From: Chryseobacterium glaciei
GTDB lineage: Bacteria; Bacteroidota; Bacteroidia; Flavobacteriales; Weeksellaceae
Length of the DNA: 64,000 nucleotides
NCBI RefSeq assembly: GCF_001648155.1
Contig: NZ_CP015199.1
Coordinates: 3,543,001-3,607,000, forward strand
Direction: 5' to 3'
A program made the translations under genes and the position numbers. The notes beneath the pieces were generated by a model that had not been told where the DNA came from, did no database searches, and saw nothing but the letters and a program-made list of their open reading frames with translations. This document shows positions 27,075 to 34,573 of the stretch, one piece after another. The first letter of the stretch is position 1, and the number at the start of each line of letters is the position of its first letter.

Positions 27075-28324
27075 TGAGCAGCTATTTTTTCTCTGCATTC
27101 GGAACTTTTGGAAATCCGAACGGCTTCAGGCAGTCTTTTTTTCTGGGCGGAAATACCGCAATTGTAAAAGACATCAGAACATTTGATTTGAAAACAGATG
27201 CTATCATGCTCTTCCCGAAAAGCAGAATTTATTCAATACGTAAAGATTATGCGGCGGGACGTAACCTGATTTCTTATTCTGTTTACACATTCGCCAAAGA
27301 GCAAAACTCGCACAGAGGCGGTACTTTTATTGGCTCGAGTCTATTGTTTGTGGATAAAATAGGCTCTGAAAGTCTTGTTATAAATGTGTTGAATGAGTTT
27401 CACGACAGTTTGGAAGATAATAATGTTTCAGAAGGCGTTATTACAACAAATCATTCAAATAAATTTTCAGTTATTAAACCTAATGATTTTGATAAAATTG
27501 GATTTAATCTAAAGGATGTTGATGACCTTAATTTTGTCCAGAGTACCCATAAATATCTTGTTGTTTATAACGAAACAAGTCCCGATCAACTGCAGAAACT
27601 TTTTAGTAAATCTATTGATCTTCTTAACGTTTATGATACCATTTATTTCACTGAAAGCCATGAAATTGCTGAATTTGTAAGGCAAAAAGGTATTTTCAAG
27701 ATCGTAGATGCGAATGGTTTTACCAGAGAAATAGAGAGTCTTCGGGAAGAAAGATTGCGTCTTGTTCAAAGCTTAATTCAGGAGTTTGAAAGGGAAAAAG
27801 AAAAATTAACAGAAGACCGCAGAAAAATAATTGATGATCTTAATAAACAGATTGATCAAAATAAAGTTTGTCATCAGGAAAACGAGAAAAAGATCAAAGA
27901 TTCTGAGGGTGGAATAAAAATTATAGAAGATGAATACGCTGAATTTTCAAGAAAAATTGAAAATGTTATTAATCAATTAAAATCTGATGGAAATTTAGAG
28001 TCTGCAAAGAAGACTTATCAGGAAAATAAAAGAAACTTTTCAGGCAAGATCAATCAAAATAAGAATATAGATTCTTTACACTCAATTTCGACTTCCGGAA
28101 GCAGATTCCCAAGTGTATCAAATTCAAATCTAAAATATGGAAATGATTTTTCAGATTTCAGCAGAAACGACCGAAATAGTAGAAGTAAAGAGTCCAAATT
28201 GGATGTTTACAAAATAGCTGCATTTATATTATTGTTGATATTGATTGCATCTTACGTCTGTTATTTTGTATTTTACTATAGTGCAAAAGACTTTGACTTT
28301 CAATTTTTAAGAATTACAAATTGA
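27074..28324 (+). CDS. Coiled-coil, tail-anchored partner protein of the GTPase module
   Basis: A 416-aa protein in three parts. Residues 1 to about 215 form a globular alpha/beta domain with the distinctive start FGTFGNPNGFRQSFF and a later SVYTFAKEQNSHRGGTFIGSSLL. A long charged coiled coil runs from about 216 to 315 (IESLREERLRLVQSLIQEF onward). A Ser/Asn-rich linker leads to a C-terminal membrane helix (about 376-398, AAFILLLILIASYVCYFVFYY) and a short tail. The first domain resembles what I recall of GTPase-associated proteins found beside conflict-system GTPases (tentative). It is translated from an ATG overlapping the GTPase stop. It ends the operon, and a terminator follows at 28345. 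Confidence 0.6.
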   Translation: MSSYFFSAFGTFGNPNGFRQSFFLGGNTAIVKDIRTFDLKTDAIMLFPKSRIYSIRKDYAAGRNLISYSVYTFAKEQNSHRGGTFIGSSLLFVDKIGSESLVINVLNEFHDSLEDNNVSEGVITTNHSNKFSVIKPNDFDKIGFNLKDVDDLNFVQSTHKYLVVYNETSPDQLQKLFSKSIDLLNVYDTIYFTESHEIAEFVRQKGIFKIVDANGFTREIESLREERLRLVQSLIQEFEREKEKLTEDRRKIIDDLNKQIDQNKVCHQENEKKIKDSEGGIKIIEDEYAEFSRKIENVINQLKSDGNLESAKKTYQENKRNFSGKINQNKNIDSLHSISTSGSRFPSVSNSNLKYGNDFSDFSRNDRNSRSKESKLDVYKIAAFILLLILIASYVCYFVFYYSAKDFDFQFLRITN

Positions 28325-28344
28325 TAATGTCTTAAATAAATTAC

Positions 28345-28377
28345 ATCGGCTTGAAGTCTTAATTCAAGCCGATTTTA
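28345..28377. terminator. Bidirectional terminator between GTPase module and methyltransferase
   Basis: ATCGGCTTGAA pairs perfectly with TTCAAGCCGAT around GTCTTAA. The stem is followed by TTTTAAT on the plus strand and by ATT-rich sequence on the minus strand. It serves the two converging genes. Confidence 0.75.
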
Positions 28378-28380
28378 ATA

Positions 28381-29148
28381 TTACTTTTTTCTCCCATACA
28401 TCAAAACTCTTTTAAAAGAATAAATAGCCGGAAGTTTCGGAAAATTTTTCGCAATTCTTTCTTTAAATTTTGTTGTGAAAATTTTTTGTTGCTCTTCATC
28501 CAATTTCTCCAAATAAGGTATCAAAGCCGATCCTGAAATAAAATTAAATAAAGACTCATGATCTTCCGCGATAATTGGATAGACTTTTTGAGACAGATTC
28601 AGATCTTCAATTCCATTATCAAATAAAATCTGGGCATATTCATCGATCGTGAGAACTGCAGAAGGGCGATTCCAATTGTTTAATTGTGATTTAAAAGGTT
28701 CTTCATCAGCCATTTCAAACAAAATTTGATTAAGAATATTTCCTGGCTGATAAGGCATTTGGATAGCTAACTGACTATCAGTTTTCAATTTCGAGATCAA
28801 TTTTGGAAACAAAGTTTGATGATCGTCAGACCATTGCAAAGCAGCATTACTGAAAATAAGATCCCAATTTTCATCACGGTTCAAAATTTCTTCGGTCGTT
28901 GCTTTTTGGAAATGAAGCCGGTCGTTTTCAAGCGTTTTAGATTTTTCCAACATTTCACTTGAAGAATCAATTCCAACGAATGTTGCGTTTGGAAATTTCT
29001 CTGTAAGAATGGCGGTTTGTTCACCTGTTCCGCAACCCAGATCAATTGCTTTCATTTGTTTTTCATCTTTAATAAGATCTGCAAGATCAAAAAATGGTTT
29101 GAAACGTATATTTTTAAATTGATTATAAATGTCAGGATTCCAAGGCAT
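28381..29148 (-). CDS. tam: Trans-aconitate 2-methyltransferase-like enzyme
   Basis: SAM-dependent class I methyltransferase of 255 aa. The SAM-binding motif LGCGTGEQTAIL is near residue 37, the acidic loop VGIDSSSEML near 58 and the post-motif FSNAALQWSDDH near 99. The opening WNPDIYNQFKNIRFKPFFDL and the C-terminal region (about 200-250) match trans-aconitate methyltransferases, which esterify trans-aconitate to neutralise this inhibitor of aconitase. The family also contains enzymes of other specificity, so the substrate is less certain than the class. It stands alone on the minus strand, converging on the GTPase module with a shared terminator. Confidence 0.78.
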   Translation of the reverse strand: MPWNPDIYNQFKNIRFKPFFDLADLIKDEKQMKAIDLGCGTGEQTAILTEKFPNATFVGIDSSSEMLEKSKTLENDRLHFQKATTEEILNRDENWDLIFSNAALQWSDDHQTLFPKLISKLKTDSQLAIQMPYQPGNILNQILFEMADEEPFKSQLNNWNRPSAVLTIDEYAQILFDNGIEDLNLSQKVYPIIAEDHESLFNFISGSALIPYLEKLDEEQQKIFTTKFKERIAKNFPKLPAIYSFKRVLMYGRKK

Positions 29149-29298
29149 AATTTGTAGATTTTAGGTGGATTCAATTTAATGATTTTGGGATGAATTGAAG
29201 AATTTTAAATATTAAAAAAGACTTAAATTAATTTTTGAATTCGAATGATCTGGAACATAAATGAAGCAAGAATTATGATTCTTTCTTATTTTAGCAAA

Positions 29299-30045
29299 AT
29301 GAAAATACAAATCATCAGCGACTTACACCAGGAATTTGGATTCACCGATCTATCTTTTGATAATGCTGATTTGGTGATACTCGCTGGCGATGTAAATTTG
29401 GGAACAAAAGGAATTGAATGGATCAAAACAAAAATTCCCAATAAACCTGTAATTTACGTATTGGGAAATCATGAATATTATAAAGGTTCTTATCCAAAAA
29501 CACTGAATAAAATAAAGGCAGCCGCTCAGGATTCCAATGTTTTTGTGCTTGAAGATTCTTTTATAGATATTGATGGAATTCGTTTTCACGGGGCAACATT
29601 GTGGACAGATTTTTCAATATTCGGAAATCCAATGTATTACGGAATGATCTGTCAGCCCAAAATGAACGATTATAAAAAGATAACACGCGATCCTTCTTAT
29701 TCAAAATTAAGAACGATTGATACTTTTAAAATTCATCAGTTTTCAAAATTATGGTTACAGGAAAGCCTTGAGAATTCAAAGGGGTTGAAAAATATTGTGG
29801 TTACACATCATGCGCCAAGTATTCAGTCTGTTCCTGAGCAGTATAAAGAAGATCCGATAACCTCAGCATATGCTTCCAACCTTGAAGATTTTATTGTAGA
29901 ACATCAACCGTTGTATTGGATTCACGGGCATATTCACACACCTTGCAGATATAAAATTGGAGAAACTGAAATCATCTGTAACCCTCATGGTTATATCGAT
30001 GAAAAATACAATGGTTACGATAAAGAATTGATGATTGAGATTTAA
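29299..30045 (+). CDS. Calcineurin-like metallophosphoesterase
   Basis: A 248-aa cytoplasmic phosphoesterase with the full set of metal-binding motifs: ISDLH (DxH) at the N-terminus, LAGDVN (GDxx), LGNHEYY (GNHE), VTHHAPS and WIHGHIHTP (GHxH). The frame is open from an earlier ATG at 29245. I chose 29299, since there the conserved strand leading to DLH begins directly, as in the family, and the extra 18 residues have no family counterpart. Substrate is not deducible. It is monocistronic, with 81 bp to the next gene. Confidence 0.8.
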   Translation: MKIQIISDLHQEFGFTDLSFDNADLVILAGDVNLGTKGIEWIKTKIPNKPVIYVLGNHEYYKGSYPKTLNKIKAAAQDSNVFVLEDSFIDIDGIRFHGATLWTDFSIFGNPMYYGMICQPKMNDYKKITRDPSYSKLRTIDTFKIHQFSKLWLQESLENSKGLKNIVVTHHAPSIQSVPEQYKEDPITSAYASNLEDFIVEHQPLYWIHGHIHTPCRYKIGETEIICNPHGYIDEKYNGYDKELMIEI

Positions 30046-30126
30046 TTAAAATTTTAAGATGATAATAAAGTAAAATAAAATCTGTTGCGTCTATTACGAT
30101 GAAGCAGGTTTTTAAAAATTATCATC

Positions 30127-30687
30127 ATGAAAAATACAAATATACACGAGGGAATCATACTCATTCCGGACTTCAATGGGTTTACAGAATTTGTATTCAA
30201 TACGAAATTGTATACAGGTCAATATATTGTAAGAGAGCTACTTTCCACTTTGTTGGAAGTGAATGATCAGCATTTTGATATTTCAGAAATTGAGGGTGAT
30301 GCGATTTTATTTTATAAATATGATTCAAAACCATCGTTTCAAACTGTTTCAAAATTGCTTAAGAAAATGAGGAATGCTTTTAACAGAAAGGTTGAGGAAT
30401 TAAGTGAGATTTTGAATACTTCTATTGATTTGTCATTAAAATTCATTGTTCATTACGGTAAATTTTCTCAGTACAATATTGGTAATTTTAAAAAATTGTA
30501 TGGGCCGACGGTTGTAGAAGCCCATCAATTGCTTAAAAATGATTTTGCAGAACAGCCTTCTTATGCTTTATTTAGCCATTCTTTTCTTGATAAAAGCAAT
30601 GATTTTGAGAATGGTTCTAATGGTCAGTTATATTTACCGGAGGTTGGTGTAATTCAATATTTTGAAAAAATAAAACAGCATATTTAA
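30127..30687 (+). CDS. DUF2652 protein, nucleotide-cyclase-like fold
   Basis: A 186-aa soluble protein. The opening ILIPDFNGFTEFVFNT and the following FDISEIEGDAILFYKYDSKP resemble the DUF2652 family, which is distantly related to adenylate/guanylate cyclase catalytic domains (compare the DxxGFT and EGD-type segments). The cyclase metal-binding aspartates may be represented by Asp of PDFNGFT and Asp of EGDAI. No enzyme activity is established, to my knowledge. It has no partner gene here and is followed by about 220 bp of AT-rich intergenic sequence without a clear signal. Confidence 0.65.
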   Translation: MKNTNIHEGIILIPDFNGFTEFVFNTKLYTGQYIVRELLSTLLEVNDQHFDISEIEGDAILFYKYDSKPSFQTVSKLLKKMRNAFNRKVEELSEILNTSIDLSLKFIVHYGKFSQYNIGNFKKLYGPTVVEAHQLLKNDFAEQPSYALFSHSFLDKSNDFENGSNGQLYLPEVGVIQYFEKIKQHI

Positions 30688-30908
30688 ATTTTTCTTTACA
30701 AATTTCTTATTACAGACGTTCGAATAAATTTGGGCGTTTTTTGTTTTAAAGATGTTAATTTTATCTATTCTTTATGAATATTTTACAAGAACTAATCTTT
30801 GTGCTTTTATAACGTAAAAGTGAATTTCAATAAGTGTGAAATTTTTTCACTCTTTGGTGTAACATAACTTCAGTGATAAGTGTCTTATACATGAAACTCA
30901 ATTTTTAC

Positions 30909-33071
30909 ATGAAAATATTATTAGCTCCAATCGCTTTATTAATAGGTTCCTTAGCTTTTGCTCAGGCAGAAAAAAAAGATACTATTAAAGGAAAAGATAT
31001 AGAAGCTGTTGTTATAACTGCCAGAAAACCCACCGTAGAATCTAAGGTTGACAGAACGGTTTTTAATGTTGCCAACAGCTCGATCGTTGCAGGAAATACA
31101 ACCTGGGATGTGCTTAGAATGACACCTTTGGTAAGCATCGACAATAATGATGCAATAAAAGCGGAAGGAGAGTCCGTAACAGTTTATATCAACGATAGAA
31201 AATCTGTTTTTAAAGGCAAAGAATTAAAGGAATATCTTGCTACTATTCCCGCAGATAACCTTTTAAAAATCGAAGTCATTACAAGTCCGTCTTCACGTTA
31301 TGAAAGCGCTGGATCTGTCATCAATATTGTTTTAAAAAAGCGTGATGATGAAGGATTAAAAGGAAGCGCCACCTTCAATAACAGACAAAATAGAAAGAAC
31401 TCACAATACACCAATCTAAATCTTAATTATCATAAGAAAAAATTCACCCAAACGGTAATTGGAAGCTATAGTGATAATACGTATGTTCAGCAAAACTCTA
31501 TCTTCAACACATTGTATGAAAACAATAAAATTACCCAGATAGAGAGTGAAAGCATCTATAAAAACAGAAGTCCGTCTCTTTCGTCAACTTCCGAATTTGA
31601 ACTGAATGATAAAAACAATATCGGACTTATTCTTGAATATTATCAAAGCAAAACATCTTCTACTTCTGATGCAAGCGGAATGAATTTTAATAAGGATGGT
31701 CTTCAAGATTCTTACATTCAGAATCAGAGTTCAAACGGGCTTAACCGAACGGTGGGAACCAATCTTTTTTATAAATATTACGACAAAGAGAAGAATAAAA
31801 TTTTAGATATTAATGTCGGAACTAATTACAATTCCCAGGAAGATAACAGCTTTTTTGTAAAAGATATCAGTACGAATCCTATAGCGAATGAATTAGGAAT
31901 TAATTCTGATAATGAAATGCGAAATTACTATCTGAAAGTAGACTACACCCAACCTTTAGGGAAATCAGGAGCTACATTTGAAGTAGGTGGAAAAATGGAT
32001 TTTAATAATAACGTTATCCCAAATAGCCTTTATGGAAATCATCTTGACAGCGATCTTCGTACGAATGATATTTTCCGTTATAGTGATAATATTAATTCCC
32101 TTTACGTAAATTATAGTAAAACTTTCTTTAAAAAGTTAGAAACAAGAATCGGACTTCGTTATGAACATATCGATTTTAAAGTGCGTGAAGACGTTGCCGG
32201 AACTTATAGAAAAGATTCTTATGGAACTTTTTTGCCTAATTTATTGTTAAAATATTCTTTCTCTGATAAATATGATCTGAGTGTAACCTATAACCGTAAC
32301 ATTTGGCGTCCTTGGTATGCAGAATTTAATCCGTTCCTTGTTCCCAATAATGATGGGATTTACACACGAGGAAACATGGATCTGGAACCCAATCCAAGTG
32401 ACAGAGTGGTCATGAAACTAGGTGTTTTTAAGAAATATTTCCTTTCTGCAAGGTATATGTTTACAAAACAGGATTACTGGACAACTTATGATGAAGAAAA
32501 TAATAAAACAGTTTCATACCCTGGAAATTTCCCCGGAAAAGTAGAAAAATACTATCTTTTTGCAAGCACCAACCAAACTTTTCTTAAAAATAAACTGAGC
32601 GTAAATGTAGGTTTCGGATGGTATTATATTGATAACAGTGATTTTAATACAAAGAATGGACTTATCAAAGAAGATGGTTCAGGCCCTAAAAGTTATATCA
32701 GCTATTGGGGTGGATCTACCAATCTGTCATACACCAATCTTTTTAATAAAAACATTAATCTGAGTGCGTGGGTTGAACTTGCTAATCAGAATAATGGGAA
32801 TTCTTTGGCCAACAGAACAAATGTTTTCCACAATATTTCTGTGACGAAAATTTTTCCGAAAACACAGATGGAAGCCAGTGTACAGCTGATGAATATTTTC
32901 CAGAGACCTAATTTTGATTCTACGACTTTCAGCACGGCAGGAACTTTCAAAAACTCCTCACAATCTGACTGGTACGGCGTTTCTCTTACCTTCGTAAAAC
33001 GTTTCGGAAACCAAAAAGTAAAAGATAATACCAAAACCGATGTCGAGAAAAACGGCGGTGGCGGAAAGTAA
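30909..33071 (+). CDS. TonB-dependent-receptor-like outer-membrane beta-barrel protein
   Basis: An outer-membrane barrel of about 720 aa with a signal peptide (MKILLAPIALLIGSLAFAQ) followed by a plug-like domain (EAVVITARKPTVESKVDRTVF, LLKIEVITSPSSRYESAGS, INIVLKKR) and a long barrel ending at a Gly-rich tail. The family resembles the outer membrane protein beta-barrel (OMP_b-brl_3) group, relatives of TonB receptors. No SusD partner is present and substrate is unknown. In-frame ATGs also exist at 30873 and 30891. I chose 30909 because it starts a standard signal peptide. It ends near a weak hairpin at 33101. Confidence 0.8.
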   Translation: MKILLAPIALLIGSLAFAQAEKKDTIKGKDIEAVVITARKPTVESKVDRTVFNVANSSIVAGNTTWDVLRMTPLVSIDNNDAIKAEGESVTVYINDRKSVFKGKELKEYLATIPADNLLKIEVITSPSSRYESAGSVINIVLKKRDDEGLKGSATFNNRQNRKNSQYTNLNLNYHKKKFTQTVIGSYSDNTYVQQNSIFNTLYENNKITQIESESIYKNRSPSLSSTSEFELNDKNNIGLILEYYQSKTSSTSDASGMNFNKDGLQDSYIQNQSSNGLNRTVGTNLFYKYYDKEKNKILDINVGTNYNSQEDNSFFVKDISTNPIANELGINSDNEMRNYYLKVDYTQPLGKSGATFEVGGKMDFNNNVIPNSLYGNHLDSDLRTNDIFRYSDNINSLYVNYSKTFFKKLETRIGLRYEHIDFKVREDVAGTYRKDSYGTFLPNLLLKYSFSDKYDLSVTYNRNIWRPWYAEFNPFLVPNNDGIYTRGNMDLEPNPSDRVVMKLGVFKKYFLSARYMFTKQDYWTTYDEENNKTVSYPGNFPGKVEKYYLFASTNQTFLKNKLSVNVGFGWYYIDNSDFNTKNGLIKEDGSGPKSYISYWGGSTNLSYTNLFNKNINLSAWVELANQNNGNSLANRTNVFHNISVTKIFPKTQMEASVQLMNIFQRPNFDSTTFSTAGTFKNSSQSDWYGVSLTFVKRFGNQKVKDNTKTDVEKNGGGGK

Positions 33072-33100
33072 TTCTTTTTAGTTTAAAATATTTTCAATTT

Positions 33101-33134
33101 AAAAGTGGCAGAAGTAATTCGGTCACTTTTTTTG
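33101..33134 (+). terminator. Probable terminator after the outer-membrane barrel gene
   Basis: AAAAGTG and TCACTTTT frame a 16-base loop region, followed by a T-run. Stem quality is moderate. The T-run merges with the -33 box of the following fic promoter. Confidence 0.45.
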
Positions 33135-33161
33135 GTTTAGATTTAAAATTTAATATCTTTG
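33131..33161 (+). promoter_or_regulatory. Bacteroidota-type promoter of the fic gene
   Basis: TTTG at 33131-33134 and TATCTTTG at 33154-33161 match the -33/-7 consensus TTTG…TAnnTTTG with a 19-bp spacer. Transcription should begin near 33168, inside the palindrome that follows. Confidence 0.7.
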
Positions 33162-33182
33162 ATAGTATCAAATGATACTATC
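33161..33182. promoter_or_regulatory. Perfect palindromic operator at the fic transcription start
   Basis: GATAGTATCA and TGATACTATC are perfect 10-bp inverted arms separated by AA. The left arm begins at the last base of the -7 box and the right arm ends six bases before the start codon, so a bound protein would block transcription. The Fic protein's own C-terminal winged helix is the natural candidate (inferred). Confidence 0.7.
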
Positions 33183-33187
33183 ATATT

Positions 33188-34144
33188 TTGAAACTACCTT
33201 ATATAATTACAGATAAAATTTTAAAATTGGTTACTTCTATTTCCGAGAAAATAGGGGAGATTAATGCTAATCACCTTTACAAACCGACCACAGAACTTCG
33301 GAAGAAAAATCGTATCAAAACAATTCAGTCTTCATTGGAGATTGAAGGAAATACATTAACGGAAGAACAAATAACTGCTTTATTAGACAACAAAAGAATC
33401 ATTGCTCCGGTTAAAGATATTCTTGAAGTTCAGAATGCTATTGAAGTTTACCATGATCTGAAACGTTTTAATTCCAATAAAATTAAAGATCTGGAATTTG
33501 CTCATTCCATTTTAATGAAAGATTTAATTAAGAATGCTGGAAAATTCAGAACGACTAATGTAGGAATTGTTAAAGGTTCAAAGGTTGAACATCTTGCGCC
33601 TGGTGGTACAATGGTGAAAGGATTGATGAACGATCTTTTTTCTTATTTAAAAAATGATAAGGATTTAATTTTAATTAAAAGCTGTGTTTTTCATTATGAA
33701 TTTGAATTTATACATCCTTTTGTTGATGGAAATGGCAGAATGGGAAGGCTGTGGCAAACCTTAATTTTGATGCAGCAATATCCTGTTTTTGAATATTTAC
33801 CTGTTGAAAGTCTCATCAAAGAAAATCAACAAAAATATTATAACAAGCTTTCAGAATCTGATAAACTAGGACAATCAACTCCTTTTATTGAATTTATGTT
33901 GGCGATAATATTTGAGTCTTTGAATCAGCTTTTACAGTCTCAAAACATTAATCTAAGTACAAAAGACAGAATATTCTTATTTAAAGAAAAGATAGGAAGT
34001 GAAAAATTCAGCAGAAAAGATTATTTGCAGAATTTTAAAAATATTTCTGCGCCAACGGCGAGTAGAGATTTAAAATGGGGTGTTGATGAGAATGTATTGG
34101 TAAAATCTGGTGAACAAAGATTAACAGAATATCGGTTTATTTAG
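33188..34144 (+). CDS. Fic-domain protein (AMPylase family) with inhibitory motif and winged helix
   Basis: A 318-aa Fic protein expected to transfer AMP (or another nucleotide moiety) to a target hydroxyl. The active-site loop HPFVDGNGRMGR is intact near residues 175-186. An N-terminal inhibitory motif S-L-E-I-E-G at residues 49-54 (Glu53) marks it as self-inhibited class II. The last 75 residues (about 245-318) look like a winged helix-turn-helix (KFSRKDYLQNFKNISAPTASRDLKWGVDENVLVKSG). The start is a TTG at 33188. The only nearby ATG (33172) is in another frame, and no in-frame ATG occurs before about residue 110. A small membrane protein gene follows after 14 bp. Confidence 0.85.
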   Translation: MKLPYIITDKILKLVTSISEKIGEINANHLYKPTTELRKKNRIKTIQSSLEIEGNTLTEEQITALLDNKRIIAPVKDILEVQNAIEVYHDLKRFNSNKIKDLEFAHSILMKDLIKNAGKFRTTNVGIVKGSKVEHLAPGGTMVKGLMNDLFSYLKNDKDLILIKSCVFHYEFEFIHPFVDGNGRMGRLWQTLILMQQYPVFEYLPVESLIKENQQKYYNKLSESDKLGQSTPFIEFMLAIIFESLNQLLQSQNINLSTKDRIFLFKEKIGSEKFSRKDYLQNFKNISAPTASRDLKWGVDENVLVKSGEQRLTEYRFI

Positions 34145-34158
34145 TTGAAATTGAGGAT

Positions 34159-34521
34159 ATGATTAAGAAAATAATTTTTGGAGGAATAGTAATTATTGTA
34201 TTTTTTATAGTTGATCATTTTATGGGAAATCGGATGAACAAAATATATTCGGATCGATTTAATGATTTTAATAAAAGTAATTTAAAGAGTATAATTGTTG
34301 ACTTATCTAAAAATAGGAGAGATGTTGAATTGATATTAGCTAATGATACAGTCGCATTTTTTCCTAAAACGAGTGATTTGAATCATAATAGTATTTTTGG
34401 ATTTACAGCTGACAAGGGAGATAGTATTATTAAAAAACCTTTCAATGATACTTTAATACTAAAAAAATCAAATGGAAAGATTTTTAGGTATACTTTTTCT
34501 AAATCTGAAGGAAGTCTTTAA
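34159..34521 (+). CDS. Small membrane-anchored protein next to fic
   Basis: A 120-aa protein with a single N-terminal hydrophobic helix (residues about 4-22, IIFGGIVIIVFFIVDHFM) and a soluble remainder rich in Asn, Lys and Asp. I recognise no domain. It starts 14 bp after the fic stop, so it is probably cotranscribed and under the same palindromic operator. Whether it is functionally tied to the Fic protein (target, partner or bystander) is unknown. Confidence 0.55.
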   Translation: MIKKIIFGGIVIIVFFIVDHFMGNRMNKIYSDRFNDFNKSNLKSIIVDLSKNRRDVELILANDTVAFFPKTSDLNHNSIFGFTADKGDSIIKKPFNDTLILKKSNGKIFRYTFSKSEGSL

Positions 34522-34525
34522 ACAA

Positions 34526-34558
34526 AAAATGCCCGAATCAAATTCAGGCATTTTATTT
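34526..34558. terminator. Bidirectional terminator
   Basis: AAAATGCC-GAAT pairs with ATTC-GGCATTTT (one internal mismatch) with A and T tracts on the two flanks. It lies between the converging small membrane protein gene and the GH3 gene. Confidence 0.75.
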
Positions 34559-34573
34559 TATGTTGTAGAAAAT

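Noticed and set aside
30873-30908. Earlier starts for the outer-membrane barrel gene (30873, 30891)
   Set aside because: They add charged and polar residues ahead of a standard signal peptide, and 30909 gives the normal N-terminus. The choice is not certain.
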